Positions 33,605 to 43,778 of a stretch of 64,000 bases of DNA are shown here, piece by piece. Each line of letters begins with the position of its first letter. The stretch's first letter is position 1. A program made the position numbers and the translations under genes. The stretch is from Seinonella peptonophila (lineage in GTDB: Bacteria > Bacillota > Bacilli > Thermoactinomycetales > Thermoactinomycetaceae), in the NCBI RefSeq assembly GCF_900129355.1, contig NZ_FQVL01000005.1, forward strand, positions 62,001 to 126,000, in the 5' to 3' direction. Under the pieces are notes generated by a model. It was given only the letters and a program-made list of their open reading frames with translations, searched no databases and had not been told where the DNA came from.

Positions 33605-33976
33605 ATGTTAAATCTATCCATTGCAGGGCCCAAAGAAGAGCGCAAACGCTTTCTTGACCATTTCCGAGTACAGCCTTACTATCAGTTACTGTCACCTGAT
33701 GGTGACTACGAGTTAAAAGAGGATGCGGCAACTGTCGTTCAATTTGAGTTTCAACATCAAGTACTAAAACCATCGTTGCGCAAATCTTTTTGGGTTGAGT
33801 TGGTGACAGAAGATCAGGAAAAGCTTCGTATTCATCTACTGGATGGAAATGTCATCAACATGGGGAATGGGAATACGATCATCTATGGGAAAAATTATGA
33901 CATATTTTCTCCCAAAAAAACCCACTGTTCCTCGAAAACAGTGGATTATAAAAAAGAAGGACTGATGCTATTATAG
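33605..33976 (+). CDS. Hypothetical 123-aa protein
   Basis: ATG 33605 follows AAGGGGGG. Residues about 1-105 look like a compact beta-rich domain (LNLSIAGPKEERKRFLDHFR, DYELKEDAATVVQFEFQH, RKSFWVELVTEDQEKLRIHL, NMGNGNTIIYGKNYDIF). The last 20 residues are encoded across a minus-strand terminator hairpin (33914-33945) and are probably not conserved. No family is recognised. It converges with the uvrBA operon. Confidence 0.6.
   Translation: MLNLSIAGPKEERKRFLDHFRVQPYYQLLSPDGDYELKEDAATVVQFEFQHQVLKPSLRKSFWVELVTEDQEKLRIHLLDGNVINMGNGNTIIYGKNYDIFSPKKTHCSSKTVDYKKEGLMLL
33914..33945 (-). terminator. Terminator of the uvrB-uvrA-DUF302 operon
   Basis: On the minus strand, CCACTGTT and AACAGTGG form an 8-bp stem with a 7-nt loop, followed by GTTTTTTTGG. 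It lies about 250 nt after the DUF302 stop codon and inside the 3' end of the converging 123-aa gene. Confidence 0.75.
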
Positions 33977-34191
33977 TATAGACAGCCGCTTCAATATCAG
34001 AATAGTCAAATAACCATTCGCCTCTGCCGATGATTCCAACATGGAAATTCCGACCTTCCCAAGCATCGACAGAGGTATTTTCTATATATTCATACATTCG
34101 CTTAATCTTACTAAAATCCTTTATTTTTATTAACGAACCACATTCGATTATGCATTTATTTTCAACACAGGTTAAATTTTTACAGCATCTT
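33946..34191 (-). other. Long 3' leader-like stretch with an open coding-like frame
   Basis: Between the DUF302 stop and the terminator the minus strand holds one uninterrupted frame from about 34200 to 33879. Its only ATG is at 34097, without a ribosome site. The translated text (RMYEYIENTSVDAWEGRNFH then VGIIGRGEWLFDYSDIEAAV) looks like protein. It may be a decayed gene that lost its start, or a small gene (34097-33879) read by coupling. Confidence 0.35.
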
Positions 34192-34584
34192 TTATCGAGC
34201 TTGAACTCGCTTTACCAATTCAATCATTTTCCCTTCCCACTGTCGTAGCCAATAACTGACTCGATTCATTTCATTGGAAAGAGATTGTGTAGGTAAAAAT
34301 AGACTAATGGTGATGAGTTCACTTTCTTTGTGGGGATAGATCGCAATTCTACCTGGAAGATAGAGACCCGCTAGCAAATCTGTTAAGAGAATGTTTTTAC
34401 TTAGATCAGGCTCAATAAATTCAAGTATCCAATAAAAATGACCGAGGGAGATCCCCCGTTCTAATAACTTTGTTTGCATATCTGTCTTTCTCACAAGGGC
34501 TAGTTTAGACTGCTTGCTCTCTTCTTCAAAAGCACGAACTACATCTTCAATTGGGCCACTTACTTGTGTTGTATATGCAGTCAT
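34192..34584 (-). CDS. DUF302-family protein
   Basis: A 130-aa protein. It matches the DUF302 pattern: VSGPIEDVVRAFEEESKQSK (domain start), TDMQTKLLERGISLGHFYWI, LEFIEPDLSKNILLTDLLAG then LYLPGRIAIYPHKE, and a C-terminal helix with WLRQWEGKMIELV. DUF302 folds as a small alpha/beta unit; its function is unknown and often linked to redox or metal stress. ATG 34584 follows AAAGGGTG. It is the third gene of the uvrBA operon, 15 nt after uvrA, so it is likely co-expressed during DNA damage. Confidence 0.75.
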   Translation of the reverse strand: MTAYTTQVSGPIEDVVRAFEEESKQSKLALVRKTDMQTKLLERGISLGHFYWILEFIEPDLSKNILLTDLLAGLYLPGRIAIYPHKESELITISLFLPTQSLSNEMNRVSYWLRQWEGKMIELVKRVQAR

Positions 34585-34598
34585 CAACGTTCACCCTT

Positions 34599-37439
34599 TC
34601 ACTTTACCAGTTCTGGTTGATTTGAGGCTAATACAGGTGCTAAAAAATGTCCTGTATGTGACTCTGCTACTTGTATGATCTGTTCAGGAGTCCCTTCTGC
34701 AACGATCATTCCGCCCCCAGTACCACCCTCAGGTCCCAAATCAATCACATGATCGGCTGTTTTGATCACATCAAGATTATGCTCGATAACAAGTACACTT
34801 TCCCCGCTCTCAACTAAACGTTCTAATACTTTTAAAAGCCTTGCCACATCCTCCATATGAAGACCTGTGGTAGGTTCATCTAAAATATAGAGCGTTCGAC
34901 CTGTACTCCGTTTGTAGAGTTCTGAAGCTAGTTTGACGCGCTGTGCTTCCCCACCGGACAACGTCGTTGCCGGTTGACCCAATTTCACATATCCTAATCC
35001 AACATCAACCAGTGTTTGCAACTTTCGATTGATTCGTGGGATCGCTTCAAAAAAGACAAGCGCATCCTCAACAGTCAAATCTAAGACATCAGCAATTGTT
35101 TTGCCTTTATACTTAATTTGCAATGTATCGCGGTTATAACGTTTTCCATTACATTCTTCACATGGGACATAAACATCTGGCAAGAAGTGCATCTCGATCT
35201 TGATGATTCCATCACCTCTGCAAGCCTCACAGCGGCCTCCTTTCACATTAAAACTAAATCGCCCCTTCTGATACCCACGTACTTTTGCCTCCGGTGTAGA
35301 GGCAAAAACTGACCGAATATCATCAAAAACGCCTGTGTAGGTGGCTGGATTACTGCGTGGTGTCCGCCCAATTGGTGCTTGATTGATATCAATGACCTTA
35401 TCAATATGCTCCAAACCTTTGATATTACGATATTTCCCTGGAGTTACTTTCGACCGATAAAGATGTCTAGATAATGCTTTGAGTAAAATTTCATTTACCA
35501 AAGTACTTTTTCCAGAGCCTGATACGCCCGTTACACATGTAAATAGCCCCAACGGAACTTTTGCATGCACATTTTTGAGGTTATTTTCAGCAGCACCAAC
35601 GATTTCTAACCATTTCCCATTTGGTTTGCGACGCTGCTCAGGAATCGGAATCTCTTTTCGTCTACTCAAGTATTGCCCTGTAAGGGACTTGGGATGTTTC
35701 ATTACTTCCTCAGGTGTTCCAATCGCAATGATCTGTCCACCATGCACACCAGCTCCTGGACCAACGTCAATCAAATAGTCCGCAGCCCGCATTGTATCTT
35801 CATCATGCTCTACAACAATTAAAGTATTACCCAAATCACGCATTTTTTCCATGGTTGCGATTAATCGGGCATTATCTCTTTGGTGCAAACCAATACTTGG
35901 TTCATCCAAAATATACAGAACACCCATCAAACTTGATCCGATCTGTGTAGCTAGTCGTATTCGCTGTGCTTCACCGCCAGATAATGTAGCTGCCGCACGA
36001 TGCAAGGTTAAATAATCGAGCCCTACATCGATTAAAAACTGCAAACGACTCTTAATCTCACGTAAAACAAGACGTGCAATTTGATACTCTTTTTCAGTCA
36101 GTTGTAACTGGGTAAAAAATTGGTGTGCTTGCTGAATGGAAAGACGTGTTAACGCAGTTATATTCTGCTGATTGATCAGAACATGTAAGCTCTCTTGTCG
36201 CAATCGATCTCCATTACATGTTGAACACTCTTTCTCTACCATATACCCTTCAATATAATCTCGAGCCATGTCAGAATTCGTCTCGCGATGTCTCCGCTTT
36301 AATTGAGGGATTAAACCTTCAAATGTAACTTCCTTTCGGTGCGAAAATCCAGACTCACTTTCATATTCAAACAAAAATTTCTGCTTAGAACCATATAGAA
36401 TCTTTTTCTTATCTGCTGCTGGTAAATCTTCATATGGACAATCCATATCAATCTTTTGTGCTTTACAAAAAGAAGTTAGCATTTGAAAGTAATAAGTCCG
36501 TTTTTCAGATGACCAAAAGCCCAGCGCACCTTCACGCAACGACTTATGGGGATCGTTGACAACCAATTGTGGATCAATCTCCATTCGTGTCCCCAAGCCA
36601 TCACAAGTCGGACATGCGCCAAATGGATTATTAAATGAAAACATTCTAGGTGTTAATTCATCCATACTGAAGCCGCACTCTGGGCAGGCATAATTTTGAC
36701 TAAATTTCAACTCTTGTTCTCCGATTACATCGATTAAAACATCCCCATCAGAGAGTTGAAGGGCAATCTCCAATGAGTCGGTCAGCCTTGTTTCAATTCC
36801 CTCTTTTAAAATTAAGCGATCAACAATTACCTCAATTGTATGTTTCTTGTTTTTCTCCAATTGAATCTCTTCCGAAAGATCACGAATTTCGCCATCAACT
36901 CTGACACGCACAAATCCTTCTTTACGAATCTCTTGAAGTTTTTTTTGATGCTCTCCTTTTCTACCCTTTACCAGGGGAGCAATCACTTGAATCCGGCTTC
37001 GCTCAGGCAGTTCTATAATCCGATCAACCATTTGTGGAATGGTTTGAGACCGAATCGGGATACCATGTTCTGGGCAATGCGGCTGTCCAACCCTAGCAAA
37101 CAGAAGTCGGAAGTAATCGTATATCTCCGTAATCGTCCCTACAGTAGAGCGAGGATTACGACTAGTTGATTTTTGATCGATTGAAATTGCGGGAGACAAT
37201 CCTTCTATTCGGTCTACATCCGGTTTCTCCATCTGCCCTAAAAATTGTCGTGCATATGCTGATAAGGATTCGACATAGCGTCGTTGTCCTTCTGCATAAA
37301 TGGTATCAAAGGCAAGTGAGGACTTTCCTGAACCAGAAAGCCCTGTAATCACTACAAGTTGATCGCGTGGAATCACAACATCAATATTTTTTAGATTATG
37401 AACACGCGCACCGTATATCTCAATATTTTCTTGAACCAT
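34599..37439 (-). CDS. uvrA: Excinuclease ABC subunit A
   Basis: A 946-aa protein with two ABC ATPase halves: Walker [15 protein letters not shown] near 32 and [14 protein letters not shown] near 640; signature [12 protein letters not shown] near 488 and [12 protein letters not shown] near 827. Zinc modules show CPECGF near 252 and [20 protein letters not shown] with CEEC near 740-765. It recognises DNA damage with UvrB in nucleotide excision repair. It starts 8 nt after uvrB and shares the LexA-controlled promoter. Confidence 0.98.
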   Translation of the reverse strand: MVQENIEIYGARVHNLKNIDVVIPRDQLVVITGLSGSGKSSLAFDTIYAEGQRRYVESLSAYARQFLGQMEKPDVDRIEGLSPAISIDQKSTSRNPRSTVGTITEIYDYFRLLFARVGQPHCPEHGIPIRSQTIPQMVDRIIELPERSRIQVIAPLVKGRKGEHQKKLQEIRKEGFVRVRVDGEIRDLSEEIQLEKNKKHTIEVIVDRLILKEGIETRLTDSLEIALQLSDGDVLIDVIGEQELKFSQNYACPECGFSMDELTPRMFSFNNPFGACPTCDGLGTRMEIDPQLVVNDPHKSLREGALGFWSSEKRTYYFQMLTSFCKAQKIDMDCPYEDLPAADKKKILYGSKQKFLFEYESESGFSHRKEVTFEGLIPQLKRRHRETNSDMARDYIEGYMVEKECSTCNGDRLRQESLHVLINQQNITALTRLSIQQAHQFFTQLQLTEKEYQIARLVLREIKSRLQFLIDVGLDYLTLHRAAATLSGGEAQRIRLATQIGSSLMGVLYILDEPSIGLHQRDNARLIATMEKMRDLGNTLIVVEHDEDTMRAADYLIDVGPGAGVHGGQIIAIGTPEEVMKHPKSLTGQYLSRRKEIPIPEQRRKPNGKWLEIVGAAENNLKNVHAKVPLGLFTCVTGVSGSGKSTLVNEILLKALSRHLYRSKVTPGKYRNIKGLEHIDKVIDINQAPIGRTPRSNPATYTGVFDDIRSVFASTPEAKVRGYQKGRFSFNVKGGRCEACRGDGIIKIEMHFLPDVYVPCEECNGKRYNRDTLQIKYKGKTIADVLDLTVEDALVFFEAIPRINRKLQTLVDVGLGYVKLGQPATTLSGGEAQRVKLASELYKRSTGRTLYILDEPTTGLHMEDVARLLKVLERLVESGESVLVIEHNLDVIKTADHVIDLGPEGGTGGGMIVAEGTPEQIIQVAESHTGHFLAPVLASNQPELVK

Positions 37440-37447
37440 CTTTTGCT

Positions 37448-39427
37448 TTATGCTCCTTCCGCTTTTAATTGCATGAGTAAATCACGTAACTCCGCCGCTC
37501 GTTCAAACTGCAAATCTTTTGCTGCTTGTTTCATTTCTTGCTCTAATTGCTCCAATAGAGCAGCTCGTGCCTTTTTATCTGAAAGGCGATCTGACGAAAT
37601 ACTATACTCAGCTTGATCTTCAGCCACTTTCGTCGCCTCGATTACTTCTTGCACTGCTTTTTGAATCGTTTGAGGCGTAATGTGATGTTCTTTGTTATAT
37701 GCCTCTTGTTTCCGACGTCTTCTTTCTGTCTCCTCAATTGCTTTCTTCATTGAATCAGTCACATGATCGGCGTACATAATCACTTCGCCATTTGCATTAC
37801 GAGCAGCACGTCCAATTGTTTGGATAAGTGAACGCTCAGCCCGTAAAAACCCTTCCTTATCAGCATCTAAAATAGCTACTAATGATACCTCTGGCAAGTC
37901 TAAACCCTCGCGTAATAGGTTAATTCCAATAAGCACATCGAATTCACCTAAACGCAAGTCACGCAGAATTTCCATCCGTTCAATTGTTTTAATATCAGAG
38001 TGCAAGTAGCGCACCTTAATACCAATTTCCTTTAGATAATCTGTTAAATCCTCAGACATCTTTTTCGTAAGTGTTGTAACGAGTACTCGCTCATTTCGCT
38101 GAATCCGTTCACGGATTTTACCGATCAGATGATCAATTTGCCCAGCAATCGGCTGAACTTCGATTTTTGGATCAAGTAGCCCAGTCGGACGAATAATCTG
38201 CTCTACAAAATCAGGGGCAATTTCCAGTTCATAAGGACCTGGTGTAGCAGAGACAAAAATCATCTGCTTCACTCTACTTTCAAATTCCTCAAATTTAAGC
38301 GGACGATTATCTTTAGCAGAAGGAAGACGAAAACCATGATCAACTAGCACTTGTTTGCGTGCTTGATCGCCATTATACATCGCCCGAATTTGGGGAATCG
38401 TTTGATGCGATTCATCTGCTATGATCAGAAAGTTTTCTGGAAAATAATCGATCAGCGTATAGGGGGACTCTCCTGCTTTTTTACCAATCAAATGACGCGA
38501 ATAGTTTTCAATCCCAGAACAGAAGCCAATCTCACGCATCATTTCCAGGTCATAACGTGTCCGCTGTTCTAATCGTTGTGCTTCAAGAAGCCGACCTTCT
38601 TGCTGAAATAGTGTAAGCTGTTCTTTCAACTCAAACTCAATATCGCGAATTGCTCGAGCTAACACTTCATCTCTGGTCACATAATGAGAAGCAGGAAAGA
38701 TCGCCACATGTTCCCGATCTCCAATCACTTCACCTGTTAAAACATCGATCTCCCGAATTCGTTCGATCTCATCTCCAAAGAACTCAACGCGAACTGCTTG
38801 CTCACTTCGAGAGACAGGGAAAATCTCTAGTACATCGCCACGCACACGAAATGTCCCCCGTGCAAAATTCATATCATTTCGTTGATACTGGATATCAATC
38901 AGTTTACGAATGATTTGATTTCGATCTTTTTCCATTCCTACACGAAGAGACAAAACCAAATCTCGATACTCAGAGGGAGAACCTAAACCATAAATGCAGG
39001 AGACACTTGCAACTACGATTACATCTGTACGTTCAAACAATGCACTGGTAGCTGAATGTCGCAATTTATCAATTTCATCATTAATCGATGAGTCTTTTTC
39101 AATATAAGTATCTGTTGCTGGTACATAGGCTTCTGGCTGAAAGTAATCGTAGTAACTAACAAAATACTCTACTGCATTTTCGGGGAAGAATGACTTCAAC
39201 TCTCCACATAGTTGAGCTGCAAGTGTTTTATTTGGTGCAATCAACAGTGTTGGTTTATTTACACGAGCAATGGTTTGAGCGATTGTAAAAGTCTTCCCAG
39301 TACCTGTTGCCCCCAACAGCGTCTGATATTTATGATTCTCTTGGATACCTTTGACAAGTTTTTCAATCGCTTGTGGTTGATCACCCATTGGTTGAAATGG
39401 TGCTGATATTTTAAATGTTGACTTCAC
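37448..39427 (-). CDS. uvrB: Excinuclease ABC subunit B
   Basis: A 659-aa helicase-like protein. Walker A is [18 protein letters not shown] near 40, the beta-hairpin [20 protein letters not shown] near 93-112, the DEAD-like motif [16 protein letters not shown] near 338, motif [11 protein letters not shown], and a C-terminal UVR domain ([20 protein letters not shown]) that binds UvrC. GTG 39427 ([14 protein letters not shown]) has GAGGCG at 8 nt and fits the family length; ATG 39475 is an alternative. Confidence 0.97.
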   Translation of the reverse strand: MKSTFKISAPFQPMGDQPQAIEKLVKGIQENHKYQTLLGATGTGKTFTIAQTIARVNKPTLLIAPNKTLAAQLCGELKSFFPENAVEYFVSYYDYFQPEAYVPATDTYIEKDSSINDEIDKLRHSATSALFERTDVIVVASVSCIYGLGSPSEYRDLVLSLRVGMEKDRNQIIRKLIDIQYQRNDMNFARGTFRVRGDVLEIFPVSRSEQAVRVEFFGDEIERIREIDVLTGEVIGDREHVAIFPASHYVTRDEVLARAIRDIEFELKEQLTLFQQEGRLLEAQRLEQRTRYDLEMMREIGFCSGIENYSRHLIGKKAGESPYTLIDYFPENFLIIADESHQTIPQIRAMYNGDQARKQVLVDHGFRLPSAKDNRPLKFEEFESRVKQMIFVSATPGPYELEIAPDFVEQIIRPTGLLDPKIEVQPIAGQIDHLIGKIRERIQRNERVLVTTLTKKMSEDLTDYLKEIGIKVRYLHSDIKTIERMEILRDLRLGEFDVLIGINLLREGLDLPEVSLVAILDADKEGFLRAERSLIQTIGRAARNANGEVIMYADHVTDSMKKAIEETERRRRKQEAYNKEHHITPQTIQKAVQEVIEATKVAEDQAEYSISSDRLSDKKARAALLEQLEQEMKQAAKDLQFERAAELRDLLMQLKAEGA

Positions 39428-39551
39428 CAGAATCGCCTCGTTTTCTCTATGATTAACAGATCGTAGCTGAATCATGCTAACCTTTCAATGATTCTTCTTA
39501 AAATCAATTTTAAGCCCGTAAATTGTCTAGTTTACTATTATGTACTTTTCT

Positions 39552-39590
39552 ATTATAGCACAATCATTAACAAATAGAGAACAAGGGTTC
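39552..39590 (-). promoter_or_regulatory. LexA/DinR box and promoter of uvrBA
   Basis: GAACAAGGGTTC (39579-39590) fits the Bacillus SOS box core (GAAC-N4-GTTC). About 20 nt further downstream on the minus strand lies TATAAT (complement of 39552-39557), so LexA bound here would overlap the -35 region. uvrBA is a standard SOS operon. Confidence 0.7.
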
Positions 39591-39599
39591 CATACGTGA

Positions 39600-39632
39600 A
39601 AAATCTGGCATTCATATAGACCGCCAGATTTA
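39600..39632. terminator. Hairpin upstream of uvrB
   Basis: AAATCTGGC and GCCAGATTT form a 9-bp stem with a 13-nt loop between the uvrB promoter and the dispersed repeat copy. No clear T-run follows, so its role as terminator is uncertain. Confidence 0.35.
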
Positions 39633-39663
39633 GAATGTTTCACTCTTTTTTTCGATTCACTAG

Positions 39664-39765
39664 GACAAAGGTAGTGGTGCTGTTAATATTTCATACTTAT
39701 GACGCAGGTTCAGGCTGCATAAATGTCTTCAAGACTCCGTGAAATATGACTCTACTTTTCTTCTC
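39664..39765. repeat. Dispersed intergenic repeat, copy A
   Basis: The segment starting ACAAAGGTAGTGGTGCTGTT resembles 46795-46859 and the reverse complement of 50401-50466 over about 60 bp. Its other end (TGAAATATGACTCTACTTTT) is an imperfect inverted copy of its start, so the unit could fold on itself like a MITE or REP-type element. It fills most of the gap between uvrB and the minJ-like gene. Confidence 0.55.
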
Positions 39766-39818
39766 TTTTTATCCAAATGCTACTGCTTCTTCTTTTAACA
39801 AATCAGATTTTCTTTGTT

Positions 39819-40958
39819 TCAAATACTTTGTTCCTTCTGTTCATCTTCCTCAGACTGATCAGCAATCGCACCTATCATTCCAAGATGATAAGGATCATTT
39901 TCAAACAAGGGACGTTGAAGATTATGATGATCTAATTCCTCATCGAGTACTTCTAACTTACAGTAAGCCGCTTTCTGAGTAATGGTTGTAACATCATCAA
40001 TTGTACGGACGGTTTCTCCGTTTAATCGGAATAAGATATCACCGTTACGGATTCCCATATCATCAGCAGGCGAATGTGGAAACACATCTAAAACCCGCAA
40101 TCCTTTCTGATTTGAGATAAAAAGAGGGGTCATCTTCCGCTCTTGATAACAGCGCCATTGATACAATCCTTCATGACCTATCAAAGTAAAAAATAGCGCT
40201 GCATAAGTAATTATTGGATAAAAAGAGGATAAAATCAATAAACAAACAAGTCCAGTGGCGTATAGAAAATAGATTGTTCCAGATTGACGCTGATGTCTAC
40301 GAATGGTACGAGATAAATTGAGATCGGAAAAACTGAGCAAAAAGGGACAGGGAAATAGCCCCATCGGTGTAGGTAGTAGTAGTGGGATTGGCCACACCTG
40401 AGAGAAGTAAAATCCATTCACAATCTGTTGATTCAGATGCTTTTGTTCAATAATTTGTTTTCCTGATGAGCCGTCAATTCGTACCAAAAAGGCCTCACAT
40501 AAATGTAACAGAGCAACAAGCCAAAGCCAGTTCCGTAACGGAAATTGCTGTAAACACTTCCACCATTGATAATAGAAAGTAGATAAATCAGGAACAAAAG
40601 GAATCAGTTTGATCAAAAGATGTAGAAACCCACAACAAGTAACCGCATAGCTGAAGCATGCAAAACGCATTCCAGCAATTGAGAAAATAAGTGTAAACAA
40701 CCAAACAAGGTAAAATTCATATAAAGTAAAAGGGAATGTGACAGAAAATAATGAAAATAATCCGGAAAGAACAGCCCCGACAAAGATGCCGAGGCAATAT
40801 GTCCGCAATAGATAAGGGATTGGTGGATGTAAAGAGCTTCCCCAGCGATTTCGTTCCCTAAAATTCAACAGGGTAATATGAATCAGAGGATAGCAGAAAC
40901 TTAAAACCCACCACGGCTGTGCAAAAAAGGTGGTCCAATTCAAATGGAGCATAATCAC
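39819..40958 (-). CDS. MinJ-like PDZ-domain membrane protein
   Basis: A 379-aa protein with about seven or eight hydrophobic spans over residues 1-265 and a C-terminal PDZ domain (about 280-345: GLRVLDVFPHSPADDMGIRN then GDILFRLNGETVRTIDDV). Layout and location next to ctpB match B. subtilis MinJ, the topological determinant that links DivIVA to MinCD at poles and septa. Sequence similarity outside the PDZ is low, so the name is by layout and synteny. GGGAGG about 10 nt upstream favours GTG 40958; ATG 40952 is the alternative. Confidence 0.78.
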   Translation of the reverse strand: MIMLHLNWTTFFAQPWWVLSFCYPLIHITLLNFRERNRWGSSLHPPIPYLLRTYCLGIFVGAVLSGLFSLFSVTFPFTLYEFYLVWLFTLIFSIAGMRFACFSYAVTCCGFLHLLIKLIPFVPDLSTFYYQWWKCLQQFPLRNWLWLVALLHLCEAFLVRIDGSSGKQIIEQKHLNQQIVNGFYFSQVWPIPLLLPTPMGLFPCPFLLSFSDLNLSRTIRRHQRQSGTIYFLYATGLVCLLILSSFYPIITYAALFFTLIGHEGLYQWRCYQERKMTPLFISNQKGLRVLDVFPHSPADDMGIRNGDILFRLNGETVRTIDDVTTITQKAAYCKLEVLDEELDHHNLQRPLFENDPYHLGMIGAIADQSEEDEQKEQSI

Positions 40959-41064
40959 GTGCTCACAACCTCCCATTCAAAGCAGATCATGAATCTCTAC
41001 TTTGTACGCATTTTGATCACTTTCGATTCAATTCGAGATTCATGATATATTTTCCTTTTTTTTC

Positions 41065-42501
41065 TTATTTATGCTTTTGGAGTTTTTGAACGGCTGCCTG
41101 GATTTGCACATCTTTCTTCAAATCATTTAACATGTCCACAAATGCATCTCTCAAATGCTCTGCGCTCACTTGATCAAAAGCCCCATTGGCAGGGATTTTC
41201 TGTGCTTGTTGGAACCTTTTGAGTGCTTGTTCCGTTTTATCATCAAAATATCCGTCGACTCGACCAGATTCATAACCAAGCGCTTGTAAAATAATTTGCA
41301 TGTTTTTCACGAGCGTGGAATTATTATTTTTTACGAGTGGTTGTTTGGGTTCTGGGAAAATCGCCTTCATATACTCAGGATATTTCACCAAATCTGTTGG
41401 TTGAATCCCCTTGCTGCCACCATGTTGATCAATCCAATTTCCCTTGGGTGTTAACCATTTTCCCATGGTTAATTTAATGTTACTGCCATCTTCAAAATCG
41501 ACTGCTGTCTGTACAGTTCCTTTACCAAAGCTCCGTTCGCCCAACAAAAAGGCATTGGCAGATTCATTTAAACCGGCTGCTAGAATCTCTGCTGCACTCG
41601 CACTTCCATTATCAATTAAAACACCGATTGGATAAGGTTTGAATGAATTGGCCCGACCATAGAATGACTCCTTATTCCCATCTCGATCTTCAGTCATCAA
41701 AATCTTTTTATCAGCAGGTATAAATTCTTCAAGAATCTGCTGCACAGATTCAAGCAATCCTCCTGGATTCCCACGTACATCGATCAATAAACCAGTAATC
41801 TTCTTCCCTTCTAGTTTACTTAGCTGGTTTACAAACTCTTGCCGTGTATTCTCGGAAAACTGCTTAATCTTAATATATCCAATGTTATTGTCAAGTACTT
41901 CTGATGTTACCGTATCCTGCTTAATATCATCACGAGTTAATGTAAATTCGACAGATCCTTCAGAACCAGGTCGATGAATATCCAGCTTTACTTTTGATCC
42001 TTTTGGCCCTCGGATTTTACTGACTGCTTCATTTAAATTTAATCCGTCTAGTGATTTTCCATCTACTTTCAAAATCTGATCGTTCGGTCGCAAGCCTGCT
42101 CGTTCAGCAGGAGACTCTTTAATTGTCGTGCTAATCGTCACTTTTCCATTACGCATCTGAACCTCTGCACCAATTCCCGAGAAGGAAGATCGAAGATCAG
42201 ACATAAAGTCTGCTGCGGTTTTTTGATCCATGTATGTAGAGTAGGGATCTTTTAACGCACGAACCATTCCATCAATCGCGCCATCGATCAGTTGCTGATC
42301 TGTGACTTGGTGAAGATAACGAGATTTAATTAATTTAAAAGCCTTGCCCAATTTTTCGTTCTGAACAGAAGAATTTTTTAAGGAGACATCCTTTGTTAAG
42401 TCGAATTGATCAACAAAGTCTGTCACTGCAAAAGTGACCACACTACTAAAAATCATGGTTACTAGGATGATGCCTAATACAACTTTCCCTCGGAATACCA
42501 T
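41065..42501 (-). CDS. S41 carboxyl-terminal processing protease (CtpB-like)
   Basis: A 478-aa exported protease. A signal anchor lies at about 8-28 and a PDZ domain at about 95-180 (GIGAEVQMRNGKVTISTTIK, LRPNDQILKVDGKSLDGLNL). In the S41 core the catalytic Ser lies in IDNGSASAAEILAAGL near 308 and Lys in GERSFGKGTVQTAVDFEDGS near 333. A peptidoglycan-binding domain follows (about 395-460: LQALGYESGRVDGYFDDKTE). In Bacillus CtpB cleaves SpoIVFA during sporulation. It sits between a minJ-like gene and M23 peptidases, as in relatives. Confidence 0.92.
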   Translation of the reverse strand: MVFRGKVVLGIILVTMIFSSVVTFAVTDFVDQFDLTKDVSLKNSSVQNEKLGKAFKLIKSRYLHQVTDQQLIDGAIDGMVRALKDPYSTYMDQKTAADFMSDLRSSFSGIGAEVQMRNGKVTISTTIKESPAERAGLRPNDQILKVDGKSLDGLNLNEAVSKIRGPKGSKVKLDIHRPGSEGSVEFTLTRDDIKQDTVTSEVLDNNIGYIKIKQFSENTRQEFVNQLSKLEGKKITGLLIDVRGNPGGLLESVQQILEEFIPADKKILMTEDRDGNKESFYGRANSFKPYPIGVLIDNGSASAAEILAAGLNESANAFLLGERSFGKGTVQTAVDFEDGSNIKLTMGKWLTPKGNWIDQHGGSKGIQPTDLVKYPEYMKAIFPEPKQPLVKNNNSTLVKNMQIILQALGYESGRVDGYFDDKTEQALKRFQQAQKIPANGAFDQVSAEHLRDAFVDMLNDLKKDVQIQAAVQKLQKHK

Positions 42502-42631
42502 TCTTTCACCGCCCTCGGCTAAAAACCGAATATATATAATAAATCATTATGCCATATTCCCTGTTAAATAAAAGTCTATAAAAATCTTATCTGATAAAAA
42601 AAGAGTGGAATATCTTTTCCACTCTAATTTG

Positions 42632-43717
42632 TTAGAAATATGTTTCTGGGTCAACTGGTGGTGGTTGGGCACTATTTCCAAGACGTACTTCAAAGTGAAG
42701 GTGTGGTCCAGTCGACCAACCATTATTTCCAATCGATGTGATCTGTTCTCCGGCTACAACTTCTTGTCCTGCTTTCACTTTTACTTGATTGGGATAACTA
42801 TGTGCATAACGCGTGTAAACCCGTTTACCATTCTGCGTTCCGTGGTAAATAGTTATTAGCCAGCCATATCCATTAGAAGGGCGACTTTCAACAACTACAC
42901 CGTTACCAGCTGCTAAAACCGGGGTGCCAATCGGTCCTGCAAAATCGATTCCTGCATGTAGCTTCTTTGTATGGTGGATGGGATGAATTCGATAACCAAA
43001 AGCTGAAGTTTGACGTAGATGAGAAGGCCTTTGCAAAGGTCCAACATAAGGAAAATTCAATTTACCACTACGCAAATCCTCTAGGTTAATACGAATCATT
43101 TCTTCCTCATGCATTTCCTCGATTTCTTGGATCTCACTCAGTTTTGTCTTATCTTTCTTTTGAGCTGCCATCAACTGATCATATGCTTTTTTTGACTTTT
43201 GCACTTCTTGATTTTGCTCATCACGCAATTTATTGAACGCTGTCAACTTTTGTTTCACTTTATTCTTTGCTTGCCTGCGTTCTTCAATCAAAGCGTAATC
43301 TTTCTTCATAATCACACGCACGATCTCAAAACGATGTAAAAACTTACCAAATGAATCGGCAGCAAACAGCGTTGCCATGTAACCCATTTCGCCTCGTTGA
43401 TAAAGTTTACGAACCCTTAGTTTAAACTTATCATCATATATTTTTAATTCTTGTTCAGCCTGATTCAAAGCAATCTCTACTTTTGCAGCATCTTGTTCGA
43501 TTGTATCGATTTTTTGTTGCGCAGCTTTCATTTTATCGATTTCTTTTTTCATTGCCGAATCTTTTGCTGTTATTTGATCTAAGACCGTTTTCTTCTGCGT
43601 TTTAATCTGATTGATTTTTTCACGTGATATCTTTTCTGCAAAGATCAGATCAGGCGATAGAATAAAAGAAGCTACTAGAATAAATAGACTGAGCGTGATG
43701 GCTACTTTTTTAACCAA
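42632..43717 (-). CDS. EnvC-like M23 murein peptidase
   Basis: A 361-aa exported protein. A signal peptide covers about 1-28 (VKKVAITLSLFILVASFILS). Long coiled coils follow (about 30-215), then a LytM/M23 domain (about 240-355) with HAGIDFAGPIGTPVLAAGNG (HxxxD zinc motif) and TGPHLHFEVRL (HxH). The GGAGG that precedes TTG 43717 by 9 nt sets the start. Coiled-coil M23 proteins next to ftsEX are the usual murein hydrolases or hydrolase activators controlled by FtsEX. It is tandem with a close paralogue. Confidence 0.88.
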   Translation of the reverse strand: MVKKVAITLSLFILVASFILSPDLIFAEKISREKINQIKTQKKTVLDQITAKDSAMKKEIDKMKAAQQKIDTIEQDAAKVEIALNQAEQELKIYDDKFKLRVRKLYQRGEMGYMATLFAADSFGKFLHRFEIVRVIMKKDYALIEERRQAKNKVKQKLTAFNKLRDEQNQEVQKSKKAYDQLMAAQKKDKTKLSEIQEIEEMHEEEMIRINLEDLRSGKLNFPYVGPLQRPSHLRQTSAFGYRIHPIHHTKKLHAGIDFAGPIGTPVLAAGNGVVVESRPSNGYGWLITIYHGTQNGKRVYTRYAHSYPNQVKVKAGQEVVAGEQITSIGNNGWSTGPHLHFEVRLGNSAQPPPVDPETYF

Positions 43718-43778
43718 TTTGAAAGTCCTCCCCGCCAACAGAACTCATTAATCATCTGTACCCCCTTCGTTGGAAGGA

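Noticed and set aside
33365-33660. Short plus-strand frames between the sortase and the 123-aa gene
   Set aside because: They overlap the promoter and ribosome site of the 123-aa gene and have no start signals of their own.
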